A DNA stretch of 64,000 nt from the NCBI RefSeq assembly GCF_004379255.2, contig NC_056035.1:22878502-22942501 (forward strand). Direction: 5' to 3'. Positions within the stretch are counted from its first letter, which is position 1, and every line of letters starts with the position of its first letter. The notes beneath the pieces were generated by a model, which saw only the letters and a list, made by a program, of their open reading frames with translations, had not been told where the DNA came from and ran no database searches. A program made the translations under genes and the position numbers. The DNA is from Salvia splendens. Lineage: Eukaryota; Streptophyta; Magnoliopsida; Lamiales; Lamiaceae. Shown piece by piece: positions 1-12,209 of this stretch.

Positions 1-134
1 CTCCTTGACGCATCGGGACACGCGCGCGTCTAGGTTCGTAATGACGTGGACTTCATCACGTGTCAGCCACGTAGGCTCTTACCGCGTCATACTGACGATG
101 TGTCATCCCACTTGGCTTGCTGGCGTGGAAACGT
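1..134. other. Left flank, no gene seen
   Basis: GC-rich stretch with several ACGTGTCA/ACGTGG-like words. It lies immediately outside the TG end of the first LTR. I see no gene in it, and the short reading frames here are not supported by any family resemblance. Confidence 0.4.
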
Positions 135-642
135 TGGTGGTCAAAAAAAGAAAAAGAACTACACCAACCAGCCTTGGGGTCGAGCCCCACGACCAGGCCC
201 AAAGAACAGTCCAAAGACCACCCAAAGACCAATTGCCAAGATCCAACTCCAAGTCCACGGGCACGCGGCGCGTGGCTCGTTGCGGGGCGGGCGGCGGCGC
301 GCGTGTGTGAGCGTGTGGGCTCTACAGCCCATCTTAGTCCACTAGAAGTATTACAGTAATAATCCCACTTATTGAATACTTGTTTAATAAGCTTCTAACT
401 TTCAATGTGGGATACTTAATTAATCTCATGGCTTCTCTCATAGCCCATTTAATTAACTAGTAATTATTTCACAACTTTAATCCATTATTTCTCACTCACC
501 GGGAATCGGATTTGAGAAAATGAATATACCACGGCCATCTACTCCGAACGTAGATCGACGCTATATTATTTAATTTCATAAAATTAAATGTCTCATTGGA
601 AGTATTCTTGGTCAAAGTCCTTTGACCGCAACGATTCCAACA
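135..642 (-). repeat. 3' LTR of minus-strand copia element A
   Basis: This stretch is a near copy of 3412-3936, in the same orientation. Read on the minus strand it starts TGTTGGAATCG at 642 and ends GACCACCA at 135, so it has the TG...CA termini of an LTR. Just inside the element (643 onward, minus strand) is a purine run reading GTGGGGGAT against the LTR start, the usual place for a polypurine tract. That fixes this copy as the 3' LTR. The two copies differ by small indels, notably an extra GC-rich repeat (GGGCTC units) in the other copy. Confidence 0.85.
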
Positions 643-3411
643 ATCCCCCACATGAGTGGAAATAGCCAAATGCATATGCATGCAGACACAAACTCAACTC
701 TCGAGATGTATATAAGCATAAGGATAGGTAGTTGTTGGCATTGAACCCTCCATAGTCGACACCATCAGATACACAGGCGGCTTGGTAGCGCGATGCTTTG
801 AACTAATCCCCCACGGCGTGCACCGAGACAATGGTGTTAACGCTTAAACACCTCAATCTCATCTGTTCTCACGTTTTGTGTCCTTTGCGGCCTTGGACAC
901 CACTTTGGATTCATAAGTGTGTTATTTGAAGCGGCCTCACTTCACACTTATATAGGTGTTTCCTAAGCGAGTATCTTGCCCTACTCGGTCTCCTTGAGAA
1001 CTCAATCTCCTCGAGATCCTTAGGAGTCATTAAAAGTTATAGACTTAGCCTCACCACTAGGCAAGTTTTCCAACACTCTATTGTTCTCTGGGGAATAGAT
1101 ATAGTTGAGTGTTTCTCATGAACTCTCATAGCTTAGTTGTCCCTTTGAACCAAGTTCTTGGGATCTCCAGTCATCATGTTTGGGTTACCACTATGATAAT
1201 TCTTTAGTTTGTGGATTTCAAACTCATTCCCTCTAGCAACTTATTCATTTGATCAGGGTTTAACCCTTTGGTTAGCGGATCCGCTAGATTATCTATTGAC
1301 TTCACATAGTCAATTGTAATCACCCCTGTTGTGATCAAATGTCTCACGGTGTTATGTCGTCGACGTATATGTCGAGACTTACCATTATAGAAGCCATTGT
1401 TTGCCCTTCCAATAGCCGCTTGGCTATCGCAGTGGATCAGCACTGGTGGCACTGGCTTAGACCAACATGGAATATCTTCAAGGAAGTTCTTAAGCCACTC
1501 GGCTTCCTCACCAGCCTTATCTAAAGCAATGAACTTCGATTCCATTGTTGATCGGGCTATACATGTCTGTTTTGTGGATTTCCACGATACAGCACCACCC
1601 CCAATAGTAAAGACGTATCCACTTGTTGAAAGTGAGTCTCTATTGTTGGATATCCAATTTGCATCACAGTACCCTTCAAGTAACGGGGGATATCTCGAGA
1701 AGTGTAGCCCATGATTTTGAGTATGTTTTAAATATCTCAAAACCCTCACAAGAGCTCTCCAATGCTCTTTGCTTGGATGCTCGTGTAACGAATCAACTTG
1801 TTCACGGCACAAGCAATGTCAGGTCGAGTTCAATTAGTCATGTACATAATGCATCCGATGACCGTGCATACTCTTCTTATGCAACGGGCTCGCCTTTGTT
1901 CTTGCTCAAGTGAACGTCGAGTTCAATTGGAGTCTTAACCGGCGCGCCATTATAGGCTTTGAATTTATTCAATATTTTCTCAACATAATGTGATTGTGTT
2001 AAGATGATTCATCAGACGTTCTTAGAATCTTCATTCCAAGAATTACATCGGCTTGACCCATGTCTTTCATGTCAATGTTTCTCTTTAACATGGCCTTTGT
2101 ATCGTTAATTACTTGAGTGTTACTACCCAAGATTAACATATCATCAACGTATAGACACACTATAACATGGCCGTTATTAGTGCTCTTGATGTAGACACAT
2201 TTGTCGCACTCGTTGATTTTAAACCCATTTGATAAATCACATTATCAAACTTCAAGCGCCATTGCACTGGCGCTTGTTTCAATCCATATAGAGACTTTAC
2301 GAGCTTGCATACATTTTTCTCTTGTCCAGGTACTACAAACCCTTCGGGTTGTTCCATATAAATTTCATCTTCTAGTTCACCATTTAGAAATGCGGTCTTT
2401 ACATCCATTAGATGAATCTCAAGATTGTGCAATGCAGTAATAGCGAGAAGCACTCGGATAGATGTAATCCTTGTAACAGGTGAATAGGTATCGAAGAAGT
2501 CATGTCCTTCCTTTTGTTTAAAACCCTTTACTACTAGTCGGGCTTTATACTTATCCACTGTTCATCGGCCTTAAATTTCCTTTTAAGTACCCATTTGCAA
2601 CCTAGAGATTTCACACCTTCAGGTAGATCTACCAACACCCAAGTGTGGTTTAGCAAAATTGAATCAATTTCGCTTTGAACAGCTTCTCTCCAATGTAGCC
2701 CGTCTTGGCCATCGAAGGCTACTTTTATAGATGTCGGTTCTTCATCTAACATTAAAGCAATGTAGTCAGGACCAAATATTTTTGGTGTTCTGACCCTACT
2801 ACCACGTCTTAGTACTGTATCATTTGGATCAGGCCTTGCACGCTTGCGCGATTTAGGTTCCCCATCCGCTGATTTAGAACTAGTGGCTTCTTCTTCCACT
2901 GGTTTAGAACTAGTGCCTTCTTCTTCAATTCTTGTCTCAGAATTGGTTGAGACTTTTTCCTTGTCTTTGCAAGGAAATGTATTTTCGAGAAATACAGCAT
3001 TCCTTGACTCAATTATTGTTTCTACTGTAATAGTCGATATTTCAGACTTGTGAACAACAAATCGATATGCACTACTGTTAAGTGCATATCCAATGAAGAT
3101 ACAATCAACTGTTTTAGGTTCAATTGTAACTTCTTTGAGCGGGGGAACCATTACTTTTGCCAAACCCCCCCCCCCCCCCCACTTTAAGGTATTTGTAAGA
3201 TGGTTTCCTTCCTTTCCACGACTCATAAGGAGTGACGTCTTTACCTTTGCGTGGGATTTTGTTTAGGATAGAGTTGGCTGTCGATATAGCCTCCCCCCAC
3301 ATGTTCTGGGGCAATCCAGAACTAAGTAGCAGTGCATTCATCATTTCCTTTAGAGTTCAATTTTTGCGTTCTGCAACACCATTAGATTGTGGTGAATATG
3401 GAGCAGTTGTT
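643..3411 (-). pseudogene. Copia element A internal region: integrase end, RT and RNase H remnants
   Basis: Decayed Ty1/copia pol read on the minus strand. From 3410 downward come the end of the integrase core and linker (SNGVAER-type and NMWGEA words, 3130-3410), the integrase-RT linker (2534-3226), reverse transcriptase (about 1990-2580, with KARLVVKGF, a VKTAFLNGEL-type word and the catalytic YVDDM at 2137-2151) and RNase H (1204-1812, with the terminal ADPLTKGL word). Pieces lie in different frames and carry stops. Gag, protease and the integrase zinc-finger part are missing: the coding sequence runs straight into the 5' LTR with no primer binding site between. A 16-C run at 3165-3180 replaces a conserved KYLKVWGC-like stretch and breaks the frame. 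The stretch 643-1203 is 3' non-coding sequence of the element. Confidence 0.9.
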
Positions 3412-3936
3412 TGGTGGTCAAAAAATTAAAAAGAACTACACCAACCAGCCTTGGGGTCGAGCCCAAGCACCGAGCCCCACGACCAGGACCAAAGAACAGT
3501 CCAAAGACCACCCAAAGACCAATTGCCAAGTCCAAGTCCACGGACACGGGCTCGGGCTCGGGCTCGAGGCTCGCGGGTCGAGGAATGTGGCTCGAGGTGG
3601 GGCTGGCGGCGGCGCGCATGTGTACGCGTGTGGGCTCTACAGCCCATCTTAGTCCACTAGAAGTATTACATGTAATAATCTCACTTATTAACTACTTGTT
3701 TAATAAGCTTCTAACTTTCAATGTGGGATACTTAATTAATCTCATGGCTTCTCTCATAGCTCATTTAATTAACTAGTAATTATTTCTCCCTCACGGGAAT
3801 CGGATTTGAGAAAATGAATATACCACGGTCATCTACTCCGAACATAGATCGACGCTATATTATTTAATTTCACAAAATTAAATGTCTCGTTGGAAGTATT
3901 CTTGGTCAAAGTCCTTTGACCGCAACGATTCCAACA
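3412..3936 (-). repeat. 5' LTR of minus-strand copia element A
   Basis: Second copy of the 135-642 LTR, with the same TG...CA termini read on the minus strand. It abuts integrase coding sequence on its left and the oxidase pseudogene on its right. I found no 5-bp target duplication: the outer flanks (ending AACGT before 135; GTTCT after 3936) do not match. The element may therefore be a recombinant rather than one clean insertion. Confidence 0.85.
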
Positions 3937-4605
3937 GTTCTACCCATCCTTGTAGCTCTCCTCATCATTTTCAGCGACCCTGCCTCCGCCGACCTCCCCG
4001 GCGGGTGGGAGCTCCACGTCGCCGACGCCGGAATCTCCTACATGCACACGGCGGTGACACGCTTCAACACCGTAGTCCTCCTCGACCGCACCCACATCGG
4101 CCCTCCCGCACCAAACCCCTCCCCCACACCACCTGCCTCCGCAACGACTGCACCGCCCATTCCCTCCTCCTCAACCCCAAAACCAACCTCCTCTGCCCCC
4201 TCACCATCCTCACCGACCCCTGGTGCTCCTCCGGCCAGTTCCTCCCCGACGGCACCCTCCTCCAGACCGGCGGAGACCTCGATGGTTTTCACAAAATTCG
4301 CCCCATGCGAACCGGATTCGGTGTGTGACTGGGAGTTACTGCAGGATGTCCAACTGCACCGGGTCCGGGGACGGAGGTACGCCACCAATCAGATTCTGCC
4401 AGATGGCTCCTTCATCATCATCAGAGGGAAGGCGGTCAGCAGCATCGAGTTTTTCCCGCCGCAGAAGGAGATCGGCCTTGTCGATTTCTCATTTTTCAAC
4501 CAAGTTGAGGATAATCAGATGGATAACCTCTACCCCTACGTCCACTAGCTCCCAAACGGCCAATTGTTTATTTTCGCTAACAACAAAGCGGTGTCGTATG
4601 ACTAC
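3937..4605 (+). pseudogene. Glyoxal/galactose oxidase-like (GLOX) pseudogene fragment
   Basis: N-terminal part of a plant aldehyde/glyoxal oxidase-like protein, a secreted copper-radical oxidase family. A signal-peptide-like hydrophobic stretch (PILVALLIIF) leads into GGWELHVADAGISYMHTAVT and VLLDRTHIGP. The homology then moves to another frame at about 4113-4310 (NDCTAHSLL, WCSSGQFLPDGTLLQTGG) and returns to the first frame from about 4290 (RRYATNQILPDGSFIIIRG, NLYPYVH). A TAG at 4546 interrupts the last block (LPNGQLFIFANNKAVSYDY). The left end is cut by the copia A LTR and the right end by the copia B LTR at 4606; the rest of the gene does not reappear after element B. At least two frameshifts and one stop make it non-functional. 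The family call rests on remembered motifs. Confidence 0.85.
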
Positions 4606-4825
4606 TGTTAGAAAAGGAAAGATTGCAATTAGAATCAATTGTTAGGAAAGGAAAGATTGCAATTAGAATCAATGACTCCAATTAGATGATTGACATAATA
4701 TTGTAATTAAGGACCTTACCATGTATAATGTCTCCTACACCCTATTTAAAGGGTCTCCTATACAATGGAATAATCATCTGATTCTAAACAACTATTCTCA
4801 ACTATGTTTTCTACTACGTTTAACA
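4606..4825 (+). repeat. 5' LTR of copia element B
   Basis: Short LTR starting TGTTAGAAAAGG and ending TTTAACA directly before a primer binding site. Its first about 34 bp are repeated in tandem (copies starting 4606 and 4640: GTTAGAAAAGGAAAG and GTTAGGAAAGGAAAG). It contains a TATTTAAA box-like word near 4743. No matching 3' LTR is present to the right of element B. Confidence 0.85.
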
Positions 4826-4837
4826 TGGTACCAGAGC
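4826..4837 (+). other. Primer binding site (initiator tRNA-Met type)
   Basis: TGGTACCAGAGC starts at the base after the LTR end. It differs at one base from the usual copia PBS TGGTATCAGAGC, complementary to initiator methionine tRNA. It fixes the plus orientation of element B. Confidence 0.85.
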
Positions 4838-4915
4838 AGGACTCAAAAAAATTTCGTCATCGTCCCTAAACCTTTCCCGACCCTTTAGCCAAAATCTGCA
4901 GAAAACATCCCAAAC

Positions 4916-6331
4916 ATGTCAGAAAACGATGAAAAAACAGGTCCATCCCAGTCGGATGAGATTGCTCGGCAAATTGCCGAGATGATGAGCCGAAGCCTCG
5001 CCATGATAACATCCAAACCAGAAACCACAGAAAACCCACCAGAAAAACCAGTTGTGTACAAAATTGATACACAACCTCTCCACATCGGAGGTAACAAGCT
5101 AAACGGAGACAACTACTCCAAATGGGCGGTACTAATGAAGACGGTCATAAGCGGCAGGGGAATGGTATCTCACGTAACCGGAGTGCCGCCTCCCTCGCCA
5201 CGAACAGACCCAGCCTTCCCACAATGGCAACAAGTCGATCATTGCGTGTTCACAAGGCTTACACAACATATCGAACCACGGCTGGTGAGCTGAGTGTTAA
5301 AGCAACCAACGGTGTTGAAGCAACCAACGGCCAAGCACATATGGGATGCATTGGCGGTCACTTACGGGAGCGGAGGAGACAAACTCCAGATTTACGACCT
5401 GCACATCAAAGCCAGTATGGTGAAACAAGGAAGTCAATCATTGGAAGAAGTATGGAGTACCCTGCAAGATCTATGGATGTCGATAGATCAAAAACGAACG
5501 AATCCTATGAAGTACCGCGAAGACATGGAAATACACGACAATTGGATTCAAGAGCAGAGATTGTATACTTTCCTAACTGCCATTGACGGAAAATACGAAT
5601 CAACTAAGAGGGAGATAGTCAAGATGGAACCACTTCCCTCGGTCGATCTTGCGTATAACCTGATCAAGCAAGAAGAAACACGATCTCAAGTATTGCAGTC
5701 AGGGACCGCGACCACGATGGATGGCATCGGGGCTGGACTCATCGTCCGAGGAGGGGCAAACCAGTCCAGCGGCGGCTCGAGGAGCGGCGGCAATCGAGGT
5801 GAAGGCTGCTGGAACCGGCGAAGTAACGACGAGGATAAATCGAAGCTGGTTTGTTCCTATTGCAAGAAGAAGAAACACACAAAGGATTCCTGCTTCGAAT
5901 TGATCGGATTTCCCGATTGGTGGGAGGACAAACACGGCAATACCCCAATCGCACCACCACCTGCCCGCACACCCTGGAACCGCAACGGTTACGCGGTTGC
6001 AGCCGTCGGAGGAGATGGAGGAGGTTTCCCTTACGCGACCACCGAGGGTAACAGAGAAGTCGCTCAAACTCGGGGCGGCGATAGGGGAACCACTACAATC
6101 AGGGCTGCACAACCATGGACTCGCACCGGCACCGCCAATTTCGCCGGAGGGACAGTGATAACAGAATGGAATGGGGCGGAATTTGGAGGAGGGTCGACGG
6201 CGGGTGAAGGTAAGTTAGGGTTTGAGGGTACTTTTATTGAAGAACCCCAAACCCTCCGAAAATCACATTTTTTACCCCATGTCTCTGATAAATTACATTA
6301 TGTACCCCACTTAATCACCAAAGAACCCTGA
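4916..6331 (+). pseudogene. Copia element B gag, one in-frame stop
   Basis: Copia gag of the UBN2/Retrotran_gag type. The start MSENDEKTGPSQ is 78 bp after the PBS. Recognisable parts are LNGDNYSKWAVLMKT, the IWDALAVTYG block, and a CCHC zinc knuckle at 5852-5893 with spacing CX2CX4HX4C followed by FELIGFPDWW. An in-frame TGA at 5291-5293 splits the frame; the reading frame is the same on both sides, so a single base change may account for it. The C-terminal part is Gly-rich. The frame ends at 6331, before the protease. Confidence 0.88.
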
Positions 6332-6459
6332 ATTCTTATTTCTTCCAAATCTGACCCCAAATTATGTAATATCCCTGAAAGTGCCCAAATTGTGTGTAAA
6401 AATAGGTTTCAACCCCTAGAAAACTTTGGAATTGCGTGTAAAGTGTCTAGTGAATAAGA

Positions 6460-9147
6460 GAAAAACGATAGATGGATATTTGATTGTGGGGCAACAGATA
6501 CCATAACTTATGATGCTTCAGATCTTACAGTGATTCATAAGCCTCAGAAATCTCATATTCAGACAGCTAATGGGGAGTTTACAAAAGTGGAAGGGGCGGG
6601 AATTTTGAAAATATCACCTAATCTTCAATTATCTAACTGTCTCTACATTCTTTCGATGTCTCACAAATTGTTGTCTATTAGTCATGTCACAAAGGAATTA
6701 AACTGCACCTTACTGATGCAACCACACTTTTGTCTATTGCAGGATATCTGAACCGGGGAAATAATTGGACGTGGCACTGAACGTGATGGATTGTACTATG
6801 TAGATGAGATGGCTCAAAAAGAGGTCGCTGTGCTAACTCATGGGTCTGCCGATAGGAAAGCTTGGCTTTGGCATCAGCGCTTGGGACATCCGTCTACCGG
6901 TTACTTAAAACTATTATTTCCAGATTTCGTTTCTAAACATGATGAGTATTGTGAAACCTGTTTTTTAGCCAAAAGCCACCGAACCTCTTATCCTTTAAAT
7001 AATACTCGTGTTGATTTTCTGTTTTCCTTAATTCACTCTGATGTTTGGGGGCCCGCACCTTTTACTGGGGACAGGGTCTTAGATACTACTTAGTTTTTGT
7101 AGATGATTGCACCCGCATGACTTGGGTATACTTTATGAAGCAAAAATCTGAAGTTTATACACATTTTTCACATTTTTTAACCTTATCAAAACCCAGTACC
7201 AGCACTCTATAAAAATCCTGAGATCAGATAATGGGAGGGAATTTGTTATTTCTGCCATGAAACAGTTTTTTCAAGAAAATGGCCTAATTCATCAAACTAG
7301 TTGTGCCTATACTCTCGAACAAAATGGTGTAGCCGAAAGAAAAAACCATTCCCTCCTTGAAATAACCCGCTCCATGCTCATTGAATCAAAAGCTCCAAAC
7401 CACTTCTGGCCCGAAGCTATTGCTACCTTAGCCTATCTTCTAAACAGGTTATCCACAAGTATCCTCAAACATCAAACACCGCTCCATGCCCTATCCTCCT
7501 TCACTAAAATTCCACCACCTTTAACTCTTGAACCGCGAGTTTTTGGGTGCTCCGTTTTTGTTCATACCCCAAAATATGAACGGACCAAACTCTCTCCTTG
7601 TGCAATTAAGTGTGTCTTCGTGGGATATGGGGTAAACCAAAAAGGGTATAGGTGCCTTGATCCTAAAACCAATCGGATGTTTGTCACAATGAATTGTAAT
7701 TTCCTGGAAACCGAATACTTCTATACCCACCTTAGCAGTCAGGGGGAGAATAATAGTAGTCAGAACCTGCTAAGCTGGATATCAGCGCCAATGCCAACGC
7801 CAAGTCTTCCCGAAGTTGGCCTAAAAGAGGCAGCAGTAAGCGACCCCGCCGAGCAAGTCTCTGAAGTAGGACAGTCCGTTACTGAAGGTGACGCTCAACC
7901 AACTACTTCCCTGTTGAGGTTATCCAATGTAAGTATCGATAACTCTGCTCCTCAAGATTCATTTACTACTGTTGATGTAAGTGTAGAGAAAGAAGCAGCA
8001 GGCCCTGATATGGAAAACCCTGCTGAAGAAATTATTGAGGAAGAAGGAGTCGAAGGAATTGACCTCGACACGGGGGGTACATTCTTCCACACAGGGCGAA
8101 CAGGGGAATCCCGCCAAAAAGATATACACCTGAGAGGACCAACAGGAAAGCTCGCTACTCCGTTGCTTGCTTAGTTACGAGTCATCTATCAAAAATGGCT
8201 CAAGCATTTGAGAAGGCACTCTATGAAGAGGAAGAGGTCCCACAGTCATGGGAAGAGGCTATGCAGTATAAGCACTGGAGAGAGGCAATGCAAAAAGAAA
8301 TTGATGCACTGATCTGAAACAACACTTGGGAAACGTGTATCATACCTAAAGAGAAGCGACCTGTAGGGTGTCGATGGGTCTTCACTATCAAGAGGAGACC
8401 AGCTGGTTCAATTGAGAGATACAAGGCACGACTAGTCGCGAAGGGCTATACTCAGACATATGGGGTAGATTATTCTGAAACTTTCTCCCCACTAGCCAAG
8501 ATGAACACAATTCGAGTCTTATTGTCAGTAGCGGCAAATAAAGATTGACCACTGCACCAATTCGATGTGACGGATGCCTTTCTTCATGATGAACTGAAGA
8601 AGGAAGAAGAGGTGTACATGGAGGCTCCACCAGGATTTGCAGCAGACTTCAAGGTAGGAGAAGGATGTAGGCTGAGGAAGACTCTATATGGTTTGAAACA
8701 ATCTCCAAGAGTGTGATTTGGGAAGTTCGCCCGGGCGATGATTAGTTATGGATATAAACAGAGCAACTCTGATCATACTCTGTTTCTGAAAAGGAGAGGA
8801 GATAAAATTACTTGCTTAATCATATACGTCGACGACATGATTATCACAGGTGACGACTTGGAAGAGATTGAACACTTGAAGAGGAATTTGTTTTAGGAGT
8901 TTGAAATGAAGGACTTAGGGGATCTCAAGTTTTTTCTTGGGATCGAAGTGTTAAGATCACTTGGAGAAGCAAAAAACAGAAAGTGGTGTCACTATCTAGT
9001 GCTGAAGCAGAGTTTCGGGGTATCAAAAGTGGACTAACTGAGATAATGTGGTTAAGAAGATTGATGAAGGAACTTGGTCTCTCCCCTAGTAAGAAGTGCC
9101 GACTATACTGTGATAACAAGGCTGCCATAAGTATTTCGGAAAATAAT
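6460..9147 (+). pseudogene. Copia element B pol remnant, truncated
   Basis: Parts in order: protease (WIFDCGATDT near 6473-6502, the DSGAT-type active site with Cys for Ser, as in some copia lineages); integrase zinc finger (HQRLGH with ETCFLAKSHR, about 6870-6985) and core, including a 7257-7740 segment with NGVAERKNH and FGCSVFVHTP; linker; reverse transcriptase (8195-8950, [16 protein letters not shown] at 8825-8839); then a jump from FFLGIEV directly to the RNase H word KKQKVVSLSSAEAEFRG. That jump removes about 190 codons compared with usual copia elements. Several stops (for example near 6750, 7090, 8315, 8545, 8715 and 8895) and frameshifts are present. Sequence ends inside RNase H at about 9147; no 3' LTR follows. 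Confidence 0.9.
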
Positions 9148-9640
9148 TTAATAAAAAATATTTAATTGATTTAATTACTTTAAATAATTAATTTAATTAG
9201 GTGTTTTGTTGTTGATCTATATTATGAATGCAGTTAGATGTATGTATAAAACACTAAGAAGAAAGAAGAAAAAGAAGAGAAAAGAAAAAAGAGGAAACAT
9301 AAACTAAGGAGAAAAAAGAAAGAAGAAATGAAGATAAAATACTAAAAAAAGAAGAAGAAACTAAAGAAGAAAATAAATAAATAAGAAAGAAAGAAAGAAA
9401 AGAAAATTCACATGTTTGGTACTCCTACTATTTAATTGAAATTTCAAAAAATAACAAAAAAATCACATGTTTGGTACCTAGAGTTATTTTATCACGAGGT
9501 ACCAAAAACGATATAAAATTAAGATCAGGTGCTATTTAGTTCACCCAAAATAAAAACACCTGAAGGAGATTTGTTGAATAAAAGGAGTTCCAAAATGAAA
9601 AATTGAAAGAGCGTGTAAAGTTGGGAAAGGCAGATTGAGC
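9148..9640. other. AT-rich and purine-rich low-complexity stretch
   Basis: TTAATT-rich sequence followed by a strongly A/G-biased block at 9250-9400 made of AAGAAGAAA, GAAAGAAAG and AATAAATAA words. It joins the broken end of copia element B to the upstream region of the carrier gene. No gene or LTR is visible in it. Confidence 0.6.
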
Positions 9641-9995
9641 ATCTGGGTTAAATAATGATTTTAGGCCCAGCATCGATTTTTATAAGTCGGGCCCGGCCCA
9701 AAAATGCTTACTTTGTGCTTCCACACAAACGTTCAAACCACGCAAAACATATTCAAAGTAATATTCCGCGGAATCAAACCCAAACTAGGGTTTTTCCACA
9801 GGGTTTTACAGTATTTCACGCCCTTCTCATGATTCAGAGGTCTCCGCAACGAATAAGGAGTTCGATTGGCTTTGTCGCCGACAATCTGGAATCTGATCTT
9901 CCTTTGACACACTGAAGATTTTTCCGGAAGATCTGCGGCGGTGCAGTGGAAAATTACTAGGTGCATTTTTTTAATTTCTTTTTGTGCTGGAACTG

Positions 9996-12209
9996 ATGGA
10001 AGCTAGGGTCGGGGTGGATGGCGCCAGGAAGTTTCTACACCAACAACCGCGGCCGCAGCAGTCGCAAATATCGCAGATTGGCACAATTCCGCAGCTCCTT
10101 GCCGGCGGAATCGCCGGAGCTTTCAGCAAGACCTGCACTGCTCCCCTAGCCCGCCTCACCATCCTGTTTCAGGTTAGTTACTTGTTTTCCATCCCTTACT
10201 CTTCATTTTGTTTTATTCCTGAGAAACATTGTAATCACAAAAGTAAATCGCCGATGGATGATGGTCCACAAATTTGTTAAAATGTTTCTAAAATGAAAAT
10301 CTTTTGTTTTAGGTAAACTCTTTTCTGGTTAGGTCAATCCTTATTTCTTCATTATTTAGGTAGTTAGGTTAACAGTGTATACTTGAAGCTTGATTTTATG
10401 ATGGTTGCTAACCAATTCCTTTTTGTAATTTCCTCATAGGTGCAAGGCATGCATTCGGATGTTGCTATAATGAGTAAGCCTTGCATATGGCGCGAGGCAT
10501 TGCGCATAGTTAATGAAGAAGGTTTTAGAGCCTTCTGGAAAGGGAATTTAGTTACTATAGCTCATCGTCTTCCGTATTCTTCTGTCAACTTCTATTCTTA
10601 TGAACAATACAAAAGAGTGAGTAAATTTATTAAAAGAGAATGTTGCATTTCTATAATGGATAAAGCTTTTTCACGCGTTGACAATAGATGTATTTTCTCT
10701 TCCCCCAGATTTTAAGATCAATACCGGGTCTTGAAGGTCAGGGAGAACATCCACAGGCAGATGCTTTTGTGCATTTTGTTGGTGGTGGCTTGGCAGGAAT
10801 GACTGCTGCTTCTGCTACATATCCTTTAGATCTTGTCAGAACAAGGCTGGCAGCACAGGTAAGCTATTGCATTACTGAAATTGAAGGTAAAATAGGAAAA
10901 AGAACTGGAAAGAGGAGAAATATTTAATAGGTAAAAGAAATGAAGACTTGCATGACTTCACTTTAGACCTCAGATAACTACAAAATGTGTGACTTAATCT
11001 TGTTTAAGAGCTTGGTTTGCTGATGTTTTCTTTACTAATAGAGACCTGTCTTCTCATAATTATACCTTGAAGTACTTTAAAACTCTCTTTTGTTTGACAT
11101 AGTGGTTGAAGCATTATGACCTCTAAACTGCAAATTTTCTCTCGTATGCCCATATTTTGAAATGTTAATGAATTAAAATTTTGCTTCTTTTGAAAATTGT
11201 AGAGGAATACCATATATTATCAAGGCATTAGGCATTCAATTCGTACCATCTGCCGAGACGAAGGATTTTTTGGCCTGTACAAAGGGCTAGGGGCAACATT
11301 ATTGGTACCTTTCTTTCCTTGCATTATGTCTTGTGTTCTATAGCTTTCAAACTATCTGTAGAAATTTTGATTTCATTTAATTTATTCTTTTGGCTGCAGG
11401 GAGTTGGGCCCAGTATAGCAATAAGCTTTTCGGTTTATGAGAGTTTGAGATCTTCCTGGCTTTCTCGCAGGTAAGGGTAACTAATTTTACTTTGATTTTG
11501 GGCATCCTTTCTTCGTATATAAATGGGCTAAAGTATTCTTTATTTTTAACTAGGCCTGATGATTCTACTGTATTGGTGAGCCTTGCTTGTGGTAGTCTTT
11601 CTGGCATTGCATCATCAACAGGTGGGCAGCTTATAATGGTGATCAAGTTATTTATTACGACTAGAAACATTTCTATTTTAATGCTAGTTTTTTGGCATGC
11701 AAAATGATTGCCACAGCCTGCTGGATGTGCTGTCTTGTTATCCGAAAAACTAGTTGCCTTTAGGACTGGAGTAATAATTGTGTATCACATATTCAAATTT
11801 GAAGCGATGCTACAGAATAGTTTTTAAGCAAGGAAAGAAACCCTCGTGTTCAACACCAGTTAACTTTGTGCAAGAATTAGGGCGTGGAATTTCTAAGTGT
11901 TCAGCTTGAGCAATTGTCCGAATCTGAAGGTGAAGAAGTCACTGACCTGATATACTCTTTTTGGCTGCAGTGACATTTCCTTTGGACCTCGTAAGGCGAA
12001 GAATGCAATTGGAAGGTGCTGCTGGTCGAGCCCGAGTATACAAAACTGGATTGTTTGGAACTTTGAAACACATAATCCGTTCTGAAGGCCTCGGCGGCAT
12101 GTATAGAGGGATAATGCCTGAATACTACAAGGTTGTTCCAGGAGTCGGCATTGTTTTCATGACATATGAAGCATTGAAGAAGCTTCTAGCACAAGGGCCT
12201 TTCAGTTAG
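9996..12209 (+). CDS. Mitochondrial substrate carrier family protein (At3g55640-like)
   Basis: Solute carrier of the mitochondrial inner membrane (SLC25/MCF). Coding exons: 9996-10172, 10440-10616, 10709-10858, 11203-11304, 11400-11470, 11554-11621, 11971-12209, all GT...AG; total 984 bp, 327 aa, normal for the family. The ATG at 9996 gives MEARVGVDGARK, matching the N-terminus I recall for Arabidopsis At3g55640. The three family repeats each carry the PX(D/E)XX(K/R) region: APLARLT near residues 49-55 (acidic residue replaced, as usual in this clade), YPLDLVRTRL near 156-165 and FPLDLVRRRM near 251-260, each followed by EG-containing loops (EEGFRAFWKGN, DEGFFGLYKG, SEGLGGMYRG). The substrate is not shown by the sequence; the clade resembles nucleotide/CoA-type carriers. 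The gene looks intact. Confidence 0.95.
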
